NCBI GenBank assembly: GCA_003487805.1
Contig: DNNE01000041.1
Span: forward strand, 9,573 to 33,849
DNA from: Blastocatellia bacterium
GTDB taxonomy: Bacteria; Acidobacteriota; Blastocatellia; Pyrinomonadales; Pyrinomonadaceae
DNA length: 24,277 bases
Reading direction: 5' to 3'
Part shown: positions 1 through 8,589 of the stretch, piece after piece
Layout of the letters: every line of letters begins with the position of its first letter
Position numbering within the stretch: position 1 is the first letter of the stretch
The notes under the pieces: generated by a model
What the model was told of the DNA's origin: nothing
The model's database searches: none
What the model saw: the letters and a program-made list of their open reading frames with translations, nothing else
Program-made: the position numbers and the translations under genes

Positions 1-711
1 ACCGGACGTGATTACCTGAAACTGATTTACAACTTCCTCGCTGTAGTAAGTTCCGGTCAGGTCGGCGGCGTCGTCATTAGCGGAAACTCCGTCAACGACA
101 AAACTGTTATTGAGATTCCGCTGCCCGGCGATCGAGATTCCCTGCCCCGGAACAGCTGATGTCTCTGCGAAGCGTTGATTGCTGCCTGTGTTCGTAGACG
201 AAACCCCCGGCACCAGCAAAGCCAGGTCGAGATAGCTACGGCCGTTGAGCGGCAGAGAATTGATTTCCGCCGGCGTGATAGTTTCGGTGACCTGGGTGCG
301 CACAGTTTCAATCCGCGGCACATCACTCGTGACGTTGACCTGCGCCGTCACTCCGGCCACCTCAAGCTTCAGAGGAAGATCCAACGCCTGGCCAACGGTT
401 AGCGTGAGTTCTTTCGTCAAGGGGACAAATCCCTGCGCCTCAACGGAAAGTTTATAAGTGCCCACTTCAAGATAGGGAAATCTGTACCTGCCGTCATAGT
501 CTGCCGTGGTTGCGTGCTTCTGGTTCGTCTCCAGATTGGTAGCAGTCAGATTCGCGCCACTCACCCCGGCGCCACTCGCGTCTGCGATGCGGCCACTCAA
601 CGTTGCGGAAGTAACCATCCGCTGTCCCGCCGCGGACATAACCCCCAGCAACAATACCGATAGAAAAGTTGCTGCGCATAGAGAGCATTGTCGTCTCTTC
701 TGGTACTTCAT
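1..711 (-). CDS. TonB-dependent receptor, Oar-like (N-terminal part, 3' end outside window)
   Basis: Reading the reverse strand from the ATG at 711 gives 237 uninterrupted codons to the window edge, so only the N-terminus is visible. Residues 1-30 form a signal peptide (basic start, hydrophobic stretch LSVLLLGVMSAAG). Residues about 36-118 match the carboxypeptidase-regulatory beta-sandwich found at the front of acidobacterial and myxobacterial Oar-type receptors (LSGRIADASGAGVSGA, then DGRYRFPYLEVGTYKLSVEA). The plug begins near residue 133, with INSLPLNGRSYLDLALLVPG at 150-169 and GQRNLNNSFVVDGVSAND at 196-213, both typical of these receptors. A purine-rich stretch (GGAGGAAGAAG, 722-732) lies upstream. 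The expected role is an outer-membrane gated channel energised by TonB-ExbBD; the substrate cannot be read from this fragment. The family normally exceeds 1000 residues, so most of the gene is missing here. It lies 165 bp downstream of a Cys-rich secreted protein on the same strand. Confidence 0.93.
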   Translation of the reverse strand, partial: MKYQKRRQCSLCAATFLSVLLLGVMSAAGQRMVTSATLSGRIADASGAGVSGANLTATNLETNQKHATTADYDGRYRFPYLEVGTYKLSVEAQGFVPLTKELTLTVGQALDLPLKLEVAGVTAQVNVTSDVPRIETVRTQVTETITPAEINSLPLNGRSYLDLALLVPGVSSTNTGSNQRFAETSAVPGQGISIAGQRNLNNSFVVDGVSANDDAADLTGTYYSEEVVNQFQVITSG

Positions 712-876
712 GATGAAAGTTCTTCTTCCTCCAAGTAACGATACAGCCCTGACCTGGTCCAGCTCATACCGTGTCGGAATGCACGACGGACGATGCGAGC
801 GGAAGGCTTGCCATATCAGAGCACGCCCTTATCCGCACCGAGCATCTATCGGCATCAATTGCTTTGTTCCAGCGAA

Positions 877-1443
877 TCAGAAGGAAGAAGACGGAGGACC
901 GCGCGGACCGCCCCCGCGCGAGAAGCCATTAAGGGGTTTTGCGAACGTGAACGATGATGCGACTACTTGCGAGTGCGTCGGCGGTCGAGGTTTATCCGCA
1001 AATGCTGCCGTTGTTGACTGCCTCGGCCGGTTCTGTGTGGACGAGATAGACATTCCGCCGCCACAGGTCGGGTCGCATGGTTTCGTGATTCCTGCAACGG
1101 TCGTGGACGGATGCGAACTTTTCTGGTTGCTTTGAGCTTGCGCGTTTTGGTCAGAACTTACGTGGACGCGAAGCAAAGAACGTTTACGCGTTGCGACTCG
1201 TTCCACGCCGCAGAACTGATCGGATATTTGATTGTAAACGTGCGCGTGATCGTGCCGGCCAATCTTCAGCACAGCCCGACACGATCCGTTCATGCACGAG
1301 CCGGCTGCGTGCGGAGCTCTTCCGGCACAGCAGGTTAGCGTGCACAGCGAGCCGCTTGCTGATTGAGCAAGCTGAAAGCTGCCGCCGAGAAATGCGAGCG
1401 ACAGAACCGCCGCAAGGACTGATCTGGCAATGATTCGGATCAT
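877..1443 (-). CDS. Small secreted Cys-rich hypothetical protein
   Basis: This 188-residue protein starts at the ATG at 1443. A clear signal peptide (about 1-29, IIARSVLAAVLSLAFLGGSF then LAQSA) is followed by a cysteine cluster: C34, C38, C39, C50 and C55, in SLCTLTCCAGRAPHAAGSC and MNGSC. Further cysteines occur in QFCG and in PCDPTCGGG. The C-terminal half is low complexity, rich in Ser, Pro and Gly, and ends in GGGPRGPPSSSF, a tail type I associate with acidobacterial secreted proteins of unknown function. I do not recognise a named domain. The Cys spacing would suit metal binding or disulphides outside the cytoplasm; that is inference. It lies directly upstream of, and on the same strand as, the TonB-dependent receptor, so the two may be co-expressed. 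A 209-aa open frame on the opposite strand overlaps it but has no signal or family features. Confidence 0.65.
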   Translation of the reverse strand: MIRIIARSVLAAVLSLAFLGGSFQLAQSASGSLCTLTCCAGRAPHAAGSCMNGSCRAVLKIGRHDHAHVYNQISDQFCGVERVATRKRSLLRVHVSSDQNAQAQSNQKSSHPSTTVAGITKPCDPTCGGGMSISSTQNRPRQSTTAAFADKPRPPTHSQVVASSFTFAKPLNGFSRGGGPRGPPSSSF

Positions 1444-1642
1444 CTACACGCAGATTGTATCGAGTTACAGAACGAGATTCTGTCACTCTCGATCAGAAGC
1501 CGCAAGGTGAAAACGCGGATGAGAGAATTAGGTTGAATTCATCCAGCGATGAATGGAAGAGCGACGGGCTCAAACTCGCGCCCCTCAGCATTCCTGCATT
1601 CGACGACTAAGAGATCGAGCCGGGGTGGTGTTTCAATAACGG

Positions 1643-1987
1643 TTAACGCTTCTTACTTTTCGGTTTCGCTCGCTTGCGGGCTGGTTCGTCCTCGAACAGT
1701 TCGCCGACGAGTTCCGTCACTTTTACTTTCGCCGCCGCGAGTGCCTTCTTGCCGGCCGCTGTTGCTTCATAGACCCGCCGGATACGCCGCCCGTCGCGAT
1801 GTTCGTACGAACGCAGGTAACCTTTTCGTTCCAGGCCGTGAAGAATCGGATAGAGAGTTCCGGCACTCAACTTATAACCGTGCCGCGCCAGCTCTTCGAT
1901 GATCCCCAAGCCGAAGATCTCTTCCTTGCCGGCGTGATACAGGATGTGCAACCGGATTAGGCCTGAGTAGAGATCTCTATCGCTCAT
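1643..1987 (-). CDS. PadR-family transcriptional regulator
   Basis: This winged-helix repressor has 114 residues from the ATG at 1987. A GTG at 1996 would add three residues (MKN); neither start has a convincing Shine-Dalgarno sequence. The PadR domain fills residues 1-90: MSDRDLYSGLIRLHILYHA, then FGLGIIEELARHGYKLSAGT, LYPILHGLERKGYL (recognition helix and wing) and RRVYEATAAGKKAL. The tail is strongly basic (ARKRAKPKSKKR), which may help DNA contact. PadR proteins usually repress neighbouring transport genes and are released by a ligand. This gene is transcribed away from the TolC-RND-adaptor operon starting at 2139, with 151 bp between the starts, so it is the obvious candidate regulator of that operon. 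The family is firm; the target is inferred from position. Confidence 0.93.
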   Translation of the reverse strand: MSDRDLYSGLIRLHILYHAGKEEIFGLGIIEELARHGYKLSAGTLYPILHGLERKGYLRSYEHRDGRRIRRVYEATAAGKKALAAAKVKVTELVGELFEDEPARKRAKPKSKKR

Positions 1988-1997
1988 GTTTTTCACT

Positions 1998-2022
1998 ATC
2001 GATATTCGACATCGTATTTCGA
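1998..2022. promoter_or_regulatory. Candidate PadR operator (tandem imperfect repeat)
   Basis: Two 12-bp units with a 13-bp period lie between the divergent PadR and efflux genes: ATCGATATTCGA (1998-2009) and ATCGTATTTCGA (2011-2022), identical at 9 of 12 positions. The first overlaps the perfect 8-bp palindrome TATCGATA (1997-2004), and CTATCG (1996) is answered by CGATAG (2033-2038). The site abuts the PadR start, as expected for an autorepressor. The repeat is seen; its role as an operator is inferred from position only. Confidence 0.35.
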
Positions 2023-2138
2023 GAACGTCAAACGATAGCTTCCGTTCACTACTGTGTCAATGATATTATCCGCGGCCGTCCGGGACAGATGCTCGATACA
2101 TTAAGAAACAATTCAGGCGTGACACTTACTAAAGGTTT

Positions 2139-3557
2139 GTGAGCACCGCCAGGCGAGGTCGACTAACTTTGAAAAGGCTTCTGAGTCTCTTCTTTTTTTT
2201 CTCGGTCGCATTGTTCAGCCGTGTCGCGGCCGCGCAGAGTCCCGCTCCGCAGCCGCCGATAAAACTGGCCGAAGCAGTTCAGCTCGCCGAAAGTAACTAT
2301 CCTTCGATTCGTACAGCCCAGGCACAGGTTGGAGTTGCTTCGGCGGGTATCGACCTTGCGCGGACAGCTTATCTTCCGCGTCTCGATCTGCTCTGGCAGG
2401 AAAACCGCGCCAGCGTCAACAATGTATTCGGAACGCTATTGCCGCAGGGAGTCATTCCATCGATCTCCGGACCCGTGCTCGGCACTAAATCCATATCGAG
2501 CACTTTTGGAAGCGCCGGTGGAGCGCTGTTTTCCTGGGAGCCGTTTGATTTCGGATATAGAAAAGCCAACGTTGAGGTCGCGCGCGATCTGACGAAGCAA
2601 GCCGATGCTGCAGTGAGTGTGACTCGACTCGATGTCGCAACTGTGGCTGCCGATGACTTCCTCGCATTGCTGGCAGCCCAGCAAGCGGTTCGCGCTGCGG
2701 AAGCGAATCTTTCACGCTCACAAGTCTTCGCTGATTCAGTGCATGTGCTCGTCGACAATCAACTGCGTGCCGGCGCCGATGCGGCACGGGCCGACGCAGA
2801 ATTGTCGGTCGCGAAGAATCAATTGAACCGCGCGGAACAAACGGCCGAGATTAGTCGCGCGTCGTTTGCTGAAGTGATTGGTAGTCCCGGCGCTTACGTG
2901 GCGATCGATGAAGGTTCGCTGCTTGAGCTCCCCCGCGACCTCTCCGTTCCCGCCCTTAATCTCGATGCGCATCCTGTAGTTGTGGCCCAGAAAGCGGCGA
3001 TCGACACGGTACGTGCGCGCGAACATGTTCTCGATCGCGCGTACTTTCCAAAATTCAATTTCCAATCTGCATTGTTCGCGCGCGGAACCGGAGCCCTGCC
3101 GAATGGCGCATTTCAGGGCGGAGCATCGGGACTGTTTCCCACGACGGCGAACTTTGCGGTCGGCATGACGGTGACGTTTCCGGCGTTTGATATTTTCAGC
3201 CTTCGCGCGCGACGCCGTGTCGAAGTTGGTAATGAAGCGGTTGAGAAGGCGCGTCTGGATCAAGCTGTAGAAGGATTGAAAGGACAGTATGCGCGAGGCC
3301 GGGCCCTAATCACGGGCGCGCTTCGCATCGCCCAGGAAACTCCAAATCAGCTGAAGGCAGCCCAACAAGCAGAAGCACTAACCCGCGAACGATACAAGTA
3401 CGGATTGGCTACCGTTACCGAAGTTGCTGATGCGCAACGTTTATTAGCTCAGGCTGAGATCGATAATGCCGTCGCCCACCTGAATGTCTGGCGCGCGCTA
3501 CTGGTCGCGGCGAGACTGCAAGGCGATCTGAGACCTTTCATTCAGCGCGTGAGATAA
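2139..3557 (+). CDS. TolC-family outer-membrane efflux protein
   Basis: This is the outer-membrane channel of a tripartite efflux pump, 472 residues, close to the usual TolC/OprM length. It starts with GTG at 2139, preceded by AAAGG at 2131-2135. The signal peptide is residues 1-33 (KRLLSLFFFFSVALFSRVAA, then AQSP). Two outer-membrane efflux repeats follow: IKLAEAVQLAESNYPSIRTA opens the first helical hairpin at about residue 41. Long Ala-rich coiled coils (AAEANLSRSQVFADSVHVLV) and the second repeat follow, with ALTRERYKYGLATVTEVADA near the C-terminus, a pattern typical of the family. The RND pump gene starts 7 bp after its stop, so the two are almost certainly cotranscribed and probably translationally linked. 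No frameshift or unusual length is seen. Confidence 0.95.
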   Translation: MSTARRGRLTLKRLLSLFFFFSVALFSRVAAAQSPAPQPPIKLAEAVQLAESNYPSIRTAQAQVGVASAGIDLARTAYLPRLDLLWQENRASVNNVFGTLLPQGVIPSISGPVLGTKSISSTFGSAGGALFSWEPFDFGYRKANVEVARDLTKQADAAVSVTRLDVATVAADDFLALLAAQQAVRAAEANLSRSQVFADSVHVLVDNQLRAGADAARADAELSVAKNQLNRAEQTAEISRASFAEVIGSPGAYVAIDEGSLLELPRDLSVPALNLDAHPVVVAQKAAIDTVRAREHVLDRAYFPKFNFQSALFARGTGALPNGAFQGGASGLFPTTANFAVGMTVTFPAFDIFSLRARRRVEVGNEAVEKARLDQAVEGLKGQYARGRALITGALRIAQETPNQLKAAQQAEALTRERYKYGLATVTEVADAQRLLAQAEIDNAVAHLNVWRALLVAARLQGDLRPFIQRVR

Positions 3558-3564
3558 ACCGACC

Positions 3565-6500
3565 ATGTGGCTCGTCAACATCGCTCTTCGCCGCCCGATA
3601 ATGATCGTCGTGCTGGTCGTGGGCATCTTGCTGTGTTCGGTGCTGGCTTACGAGCGGATGTCGGTTGATATCTTTCCCAATCTTGATTTGCCGGTGATCT
3701 ATGTCGCACAGCCGTACGGCGGCATTAGTCCGGCGCAAATGGAGAGCTTCCTCGTCTCTTATTACGAGTATCACTTTCTTTACATCACGGGCATTGAACA
3801 CGTCGAATCAAAATCGATCCAGGGAGTTGGGCTCTGCAAGCTTTACTTTCACCCGGGCACGGACATGAGCACGGCGTTGGCGCAGGTCGTCTCGTACGTA
3901 GAGCGGGCGCGGGCCTTTATGCCGCCCGGCACAGTCTCACCGTTCGTGGTTCGCTTCGACGCCGGCAGCGTGCCGGTGGGCCAGCTCGTTTTCACGAGCG
4001 AGACCAAGAGCAATGCTGAGATTCAGGACCTGGCCCTATTCAAAGTTCGCCCGGTATTCTCAACTCTGCCGGGTGTATCCGCGCCGCCGCCCTTTGGCGG
4101 CAACGTGCGAACCATCATCATTCACGCCGATCCGGAAAAACTTCGTTCCTACAGCATGTCACCGGAAGAGGTGGCGAAGGCGATAGCGACCGGGAACGCG
4201 ATTCTTCCGGCCGGCAATGTCCGCATCGGTGATCTGAATCGCATCGCTGCGGTTAACTCAATCGTTCCGCAGATAAGTGAACTCGCCAATATTCCTATCC
4301 GAGTTGGAAGTGGGCCAACGGTCTATATTCGTGATATCGGCTCAGTCGAAAACGGTAGCGACATTCTAACCGGTTATGGACTGGTGAACGGACGCCGCAC
4401 AGTCTACATTCCGGTCACGAAACGCGCTGACGCTTCAACTCTCGAAGTGGTCAATCGCGTCAAATCTGAACTGCCCCGCATGCAGGCGCTGGTGCCTGAC
4501 GACATCAAGATCAGCTTCGAACTGGATCAGTCGGGTTATGTAAAGAATGCAATTAAGGGATTAATTATCGAAGGCGCACTCGGCGCAGTGCTGACTGGAC
4601 TAATGGTCCTGCTGTTCTTGCGCGATCTGCGCAGCGCCTTAATCGTAGTGATCACCATTCCTGTCGCTCTGCTCTCGGCGGTAATGGCGCTATGGTTGAG
4701 CGGGCAGACAATTAACATCATGACGCTCGGCGGTTTGGCTTTGGCCGTCGGTATCCTGGTTGATGAAGCAACGGTCGAAATCGAAAACATCCACGCGCAT
4801 CTCGCGCGTCGCGAACCGCTCTCTCGTGCGGTTTTAATCGCCACGCGAGAAACTATCACGCCACGACTGCTCGCGCTGCTCTCTATTCTCGCGGTCTTTG
4901 CGCCGTCGTTTTTCATGGTCGGCGTAACCCGTTCGCTATTCATTCCACTTTCGCTCGCCATCGGTTTTTCAATGCTCGCGTCATACGTTTTATCGAGCAC
5001 TCTCGTGCCCGTCTTATCAATTTGGCTTTTGAAGAAAAGTCATGCGGACTTTGAGCGCGAGTCTTTCTTCGATAAAGCGAAAGCGCGCTATGCCGCATGG
5101 CTACAGCGAGTCTTGCGCTTGCGCTGGGCGGTACTCGGCGTCTACGCCTTGCTGGTTCTGGTCATTTTGATCTTTGTGGGTCGCAGTCTCGGGACTGACA
5201 TCTTTCCGGCAGTTGATGCCGGCCAGATCAAATTGCGTCTGCGCGCTCAGACCGGCACACGCATCGAGCGCACCGAAGAAATTGCGCTCAAGGCCCTCGA
5301 CATTATCAGCGCCGAGGCGGGTTCGAAGAACGTCGATATCAGCGTGGGCTATGTCGGGGTGCAGCCTCCCGCCTTCCCCGTGAACACTATTCATCAATGG
5401 TCCAGCGGCCCGCACGAGGCAGTCTTGCAGATTGCTCTGAAGCATGGCTCAGGCATCCGGGTCGCCGAATTGCGCGAGCGCCTGCGGAAGAAGCTGGCTG
5501 CGGCTTTGCCGGGAACCGAGTTCTCATTCGAAGCCGCTGACATCGTCAGCCAGATTATGAATTTCGGATCCGCGACGCCAATCGAAGTAGCGATCAGCGG
5601 ATCAAATCTGGCCAGCAATCGCGCGTATGCTCAGAAAGTCCGCGACGAGATTGGTAAGATTCCTTCTCTGCGCGATGTGCAATTCGGGCAACCGCTTGAC
5701 TACCCAACTGTCGATATCAATATCGATCGCGAACGAGCCGGACAGTTGGGAGTTACGGTCGACCAGGTCGCGCGCTCGCTGGTGGGCGCCACTTCGTCCA
5801 GCCGCTTCACCCAGCCGAACTACTGGCGCGATCCGGTTTCTGGCAATGCTTATCAGATTCAGGTTGAAGTTCCGCAATCGGAAATGAAATCAATTGAGGA
5901 TGTCGAGAGTGTTCCCGCAATGCTAAGCGGCGCGCAACGCCCACTCGTCGGGGATGTCGCGCAGGTGGGTTACGGCACGATGGTAGGAGAGTACGATCGC
6001 TACAACCAGCAGCGCATGATCACAATCACAGCCAACATCGAAGGAGGTGATTTAGGGCAAGCGGCGAGCGCGGTGAATGCTGCTATTAAGCGGGCGGGAG
6101 ACGCACCGAAGGCTGCGCGCATAGACGTGCGCGGACAAGTGCCGCAGATGGAAGCGACGCGTTCGGGTTTGCAACTTGGATTGCTGATCGCGATTATCGC
6201 GATCGTCTTGCTACTGACTGCGTTCTTTCAATCGCCGCGAGTGTCGCTGGTCGTGCTTTCAACTATTCCTGCGGTGCTGGCGGGTGTGGTGATCTCGTTA
6301 TGGGTAACGCGAACCACACTAAACGTACAATCATTCATGGGGGCCATCATGGCCATCGGCGTCTCGGTTGCAAACGCGATCCTGCTGATTACGTTCGCAG
6401 AAAGCGCGCGAGCCAAAGGTCTGAACGCAAGCGAAGCCGCGCTGTCGGCGGCGAGCAGTCGCTTGCGGCCAATTCTGATGACCAGCCTGGCGATGATCGC

Positions 6501-6729
6501 CGGGATGATTCCCATCGCTCTGGCACTCGGTGAAGGCGGCGAACAGACCGCGCCCCTGGGCCGCTCTGTGATTGGCGGTCTGGCGGCGTCAACCATCGCC
6601 GTGTTGACGGTTCTGCCATTGATCTTCGCGATCGTTCAGCGTCGCGCGAGCCAGGGATCGGTTTCGGTGCACCCTGAGGATCAAGTAGCGCAGCAATCGG
6701 GTGAAGATCGATCACTGAATACGGCCTGA
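3565..6729 (+). CDS. RND-family efflux pump inner-membrane permease
   Basis: This is the proton-driven pump of the tripartite system, 1054 residues, full length for AcrB-type RND proteins. TM1 lies at about 12-30 (PIMIVVLVVGILLCSVLAYE), the first porter domain at about 35-330, TM2-6 at about 338-500, TM7 at about 518-538, the second porter domain up to 865, and TM8-12 at about 870-1030. The family opening MSVDIFPNLDLPVI is present. The TM4 proton-relay motif reads GILVDEATVEIEN, giving Asp400-Glu401 where AcrB has Asp-Asp. The TM10 position matching AcrB Lys940 is Ala936 (GVSVANAILL), so the classic lysine is absent. The heavy-metal RND (CusA) signatures are also missing. Substrates are therefore more likely organic, but this is an inference. 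The gene sits between TolC and the adaptor, under probable PadR control. Confidence 0.96.
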   Translation: MWLVNIALRRPIMIVVLVVGILLCSVLAYERMSVDIFPNLDLPVIYVAQPYGGISPAQMESFLVSYYEYHFLYITGIEHVESKSIQGVGLCKLYFHPGTDMSTALAQVVSYVERARAFMPPGTVSPFVVRFDAGSVPVGQLVFTSETKSNAEIQDLALFKVRPVFSTLPGVSAPPPFGGNVRTIIIHADPEKLRSYSMSPEEVAKAIATGNAILPAGNVRIGDLNRIAAVNSIVPQISELANIPIRVGSGPTVYIRDIGSVENGSDILTGYGLVNGRRTVYIPVTKRADASTLEVVNRVKSELPRMQALVPDDIKISFELDQSGYVKNAIKGLIIEGALGAVLTGLMVLLFLRDLRSALIVVITIPVALLSAVMALWLSGQTINIMTLGGLALAVGILVDEATVEIENIHAHLARREPLSRAVLIATRETITPRLLALLSILAVFAPSFFMVGVTRSLFIPLSLAIGFSMLASYVLSSTLVPVLSIWLLKKSHADFERESFFDKAKARYAAWLQRVLRLRWAVLGVYALLVLVILIFVGRSLGTDIFPAVDAGQIKLRLRAQTGTRIERTEEIALKALDIISAEAGSKNVDISVGYVGVQPPAFPVNTIHQWSSGPHEAVLQIALKHGSGIRVAELRERLRKKLAAALPGTEFSFEAADIVSQIMNFGSATPIEVAISGSNLASNRAYAQKVRDEIGKIPSLRDVQFGQPLDYPTVDINIDRERAGQLGVTVDQVARSLVGATSSSRFTQPNYWRDPVSGNAYQIQVEVPQSEMKSIEDVESVPAMLSGAQRPLVGDVAQVGYGTMVGEYDRYNQQRMITITANIEGGDLGQAASAVNAAIKRAGDAPKAARIDVRGQVPQMEATRSGLQLGLLIAIIAIVLLLTAFFQSPRVSLVVLSTIPAVLAGVVISLWVTRTTLNVQSFMGAIMAIGVSVANAILLITFAESARAKGLNASEAALSAASSRLRPILMTSLAMIAGMIPIALALGEGGEQTAPLGRSVIGGLAASTIAVLTVLPLIFAIVQRRASQGSVSVHPEDQVAQQSGEDRSLNTA

Positions 6730-6749
6730 AGTATTCACAGAGATGCAAA

Positions 6750-8090
6750 ATGACTGACGTTGAATCTAAATACGAATCACGAAGCGCGGAAGACGTGGCC
6801 CTTATCACTCCTGACCATTCCTCGACGGCTCGCGTTAACCGCAAACTGATTGCGTTGGTTGCCATTATTGCGATCGTGGCTTTGGTGGGCCTCGCATGTG
6901 CCAAACCTGCTCAGGTAGGAAACACTGCAACTGAGAAGGCCCCGCCTCCAACAGTGATCGCGACTTCTGTAATTTCTCAAACCGTTAACAAAGAGTTGCG
7001 ACTGCCCGGCGAGTTACGGCCTTTTCAAAACGTAGCAATCTATCCAAAAGTGCAGAGCTTTGTTGAATCAATCAATGTCGATCGAGGTTCGGTAGTAAAG
7101 CGCGGGCAAGCGCTGGCCCGTATGAGCGCCCCGGAACTTTCCGCTCACACCAGTGAAGCTGAAGCAAGAGTGCGCGCGGCGCAACAACAACGATTCGAAA
7201 TGGAATCGAGAGTACAAGCCGCTCGTGCCCAACGCACAGAAGCCGAGGCCAGACTCGCCGTCGATCAGGGCACCTACAAACGTTTGAAAGCCGCTTCGTC
7301 AACGCCCGGCGTCGTTGCGGAAAATGATGTTGACGTAGCTCGCGGCGCCGTCGAGGGCGACAAGGCGCGAATCCGTGGCCTCGAAGAAAACGAGAAGGCC
7401 GCGAGGGCCGTCGTTCAATCACAGGTACAAAATGAAAGAGCAACCCGCGAAGCTGCTAACTCAGTTCGGGACATCGAATCATATCTTCGCATCACCGCGC
7501 CGTTTGATGGGGTAATCACCGAGCGGAACGTCGACAAGGGCAGCCTGGCCGGACCGTCGACTGGCCCATCTTCCGCACCAATGCTGCGGCTGCAACAGAT
7601 TTCGCGCTTACGGCTGGTCATATCAGTTCCGGAAGCAGACGTTGCTGGTGTTACGACCGGGACGCGAATCAACTTCACCGTACCGGCCTTTCCCGGCGAG
7701 AACTTTTTTGGAGTGGTTGAGCGTATCAGCCACACGCTCGATGAAAAGACCCGAACCATGCCGGTCGAGCTGGACGTGATCAATGATTCGGCGCGCTTAG
7801 CTCCGGGAATGTTCCCGGAAGTAGTCTGGCCCACGACCCGGCCCAGGCCGTCTTTGTTTGTTCCGGCATCCGCGATTGCCACGACTACCGAGCGCGTGTT
7901 CGTCATTCGCATTCGCAACGGCACAACTGAGTGGGTTGATGTTAAGCGCGGAATGTTGATGGGCGATCTGGTCGAGATTTTTGGCGATGTCCAGGAGAAT
8001 GACTTAATAGCAGTTCGGGCCACCGATGAACTTCGATCGGGAACTCTCGTCGTAGTAAAACAAGCTCAGTCACCTTCCCCGGCGCGCTGA
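6750..8090 (+). CDS. RND efflux periplasmic adaptor (membrane-fusion protein)
   Basis: This 446-residue adaptor links the RND pump to TolC in the periplasm. It has an unusually long cytoplasmic leader of about 30 residues before a single hydrophobic segment (about 32-50, KLIALVAIIAIVALVGLAC). Cys50 follows GLA, close to but not matching a strict lipobox, so either a TM anchor or a lipoprotein is possible. Domain order is canonical: a biotinyl-lipoyl half-motif near 90-125 (VDRGSVVKRGQALARMSAPE), a long alpha-hairpin coiled coil of about 130-225 rich in Ala, Glu and Arg, the second lipoyl half and beta-barrel (YLRITAPFDGVITERNVDKG), then a membrane-proximal domain ending near 440. The ATG at 6750 follows the pump stop by 20 bp, completing a TolC-pump-adaptor operon. 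Confidence 0.94.
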   Translation: MTDVESKYESRSAEDVALITPDHSSTARVNRKLIALVAIIAIVALVGLACAKPAQVGNTATEKAPPPTVIATSVISQTVNKELRLPGELRPFQNVAIYPKVQSFVESINVDRGSVVKRGQALARMSAPELSAHTSEAEARVRAAQQQRFEMESRVQAARAQRTEAEARLAVDQGTYKRLKAASSTPGVVAENDVDVARGAVEGDKARIRGLEENEKAARAVVQSQVQNERATREAANSVRDIESYLRITAPFDGVITERNVDKGSLAGPSTGPSSAPMLRLQQISRLRLVISVPEADVAGVTTGTRINFTVPAFPGENFFGVVERISHTLDEKTRTMPVELDVINDSARLAPGMFPEVVWPTTRPRPSLFVPASAIATTTERVFVIRIRNGTTEWVDVKRGMLMGDLVEIFGDVQENDLIAVRATDELRSGTLVVVKQAQSPSPAR

Positions 8091-8154
8091 TTATTCTTCT
8101 CTCCTCAATCCCGTAAATCGATAGCGCCGCCGGAATTTGTGATCTCGTCCACGC

Positions 8155-8367
8155 CTATCCAACCTGAGAAAACTTTTCAGTCGGATAGTGCTGAACCTGG
8201 CTTGTCGCATAATGCCCTTGATGATGGCATCCCGAGCAAAGGATTTCGAGAACGTCCTCAGCGACGAATCTGCACTGGTCGCTCGCATCATCTATGACGA
8301 TCTCGATCGGTTTCTTACACCCGTGGCAGGGGAAACCAAGATAAAATCCGTCGGGGGAACCTTCCAT
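8155..8367 (-). CDS. Small zinc-ribbon protein (hypothetical)
   Basis: This 70-residue cytoplasmic protein starts at ATG 8367; a TTG at 8388 would add seven residues. It carries two CxxC knuckles, FPCHGCKKPIEIV (Cys14, Cys17) and ILCSGCHHQGHY (Cys44, Cys47), the layout of a single zinc ribbon, separated by a hydrophobic core (DDASDQCRFVAEDVLE). The order, spacing and residue choice look like a real protein and are better than the overlapping plus-strand frame. I recall similar short zinc ribbons as lone hypotheticals in Acidobacteriota; their function is unknown. It points against the efflux operon, whose last gene ends at 8090, and away from the DUF305 gene at 8590. Zinc binding is inferred from the cysteines. 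Confidence 0.6.
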   Translation of the reverse strand: MEGSPDGFYLGFPCHGCKKPIEIVIDDASDQCRFVAEDVLEILCSGCHHQGHYATSQVQHYPTEKFSQVG

Positions 8368-8548
8368 AAGGCCTGCTTTCTGGTGCAAGCTTATACCATT
8401 GAATTATGAAAGCGGACAACATCATTAGCGAATATCCCAAGTGGCACAATTGACGTTAAAGGCAGCCTTTTGAACGGGCCGAAGGTGCGGCATTAGAATT
8501 CATATCGCTCGAATCACAAGCCTGATCACGGGTGCCCTTCAGCTGGCT

Positions 8549-8576
8549 TTGTGATAAATTGAACCGTCAATACTTA
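8549..8576 (+). promoter_or_regulatory. Possible sigma70-like promoter for the DUF305 gene
   Basis: TTGTGA (8549-8554) and TACTTA (8571-8576) are separated by 16 bp and lie 13 bp before the ATG at 8590. No Shine-Dalgarno sequence precedes that ATG, so a very short leader would fit. The match to consensus is moderate and could be chance. Confidence 0.22.
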
Positions 8577-8589
8577 ATCATTCGCGCTG

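Noticed and set aside
506..1135. 209-residue plus-strand open frame
   Set aside because: It is antisense to the TonB receptor and the Cys-rich gene, and has no domain, signal or ribosome binding site.
1549..1902. 117-residue plus-strand open frame
   Set aside because: It lies opposite the PadR gene, whose family match is clear; its Arg/Ser-rich composition is typical of an antisense shadow.
3565..6729. Heavy-metal (CusA-type) RND assignment
   Set aside because: TM4 reads VDEATVEIEN and TM10 VANAILL, without CusA-type signature residues, so a metal substrate is not supported despite the nearby DUF305 gene.
8188..8409. 73-residue plus-strand frame after the adaptor gene
   Set aside because: The opposite strand encodes a coherent zinc ribbon with two CxxC pairs; the plus frame has no recognisable feature.
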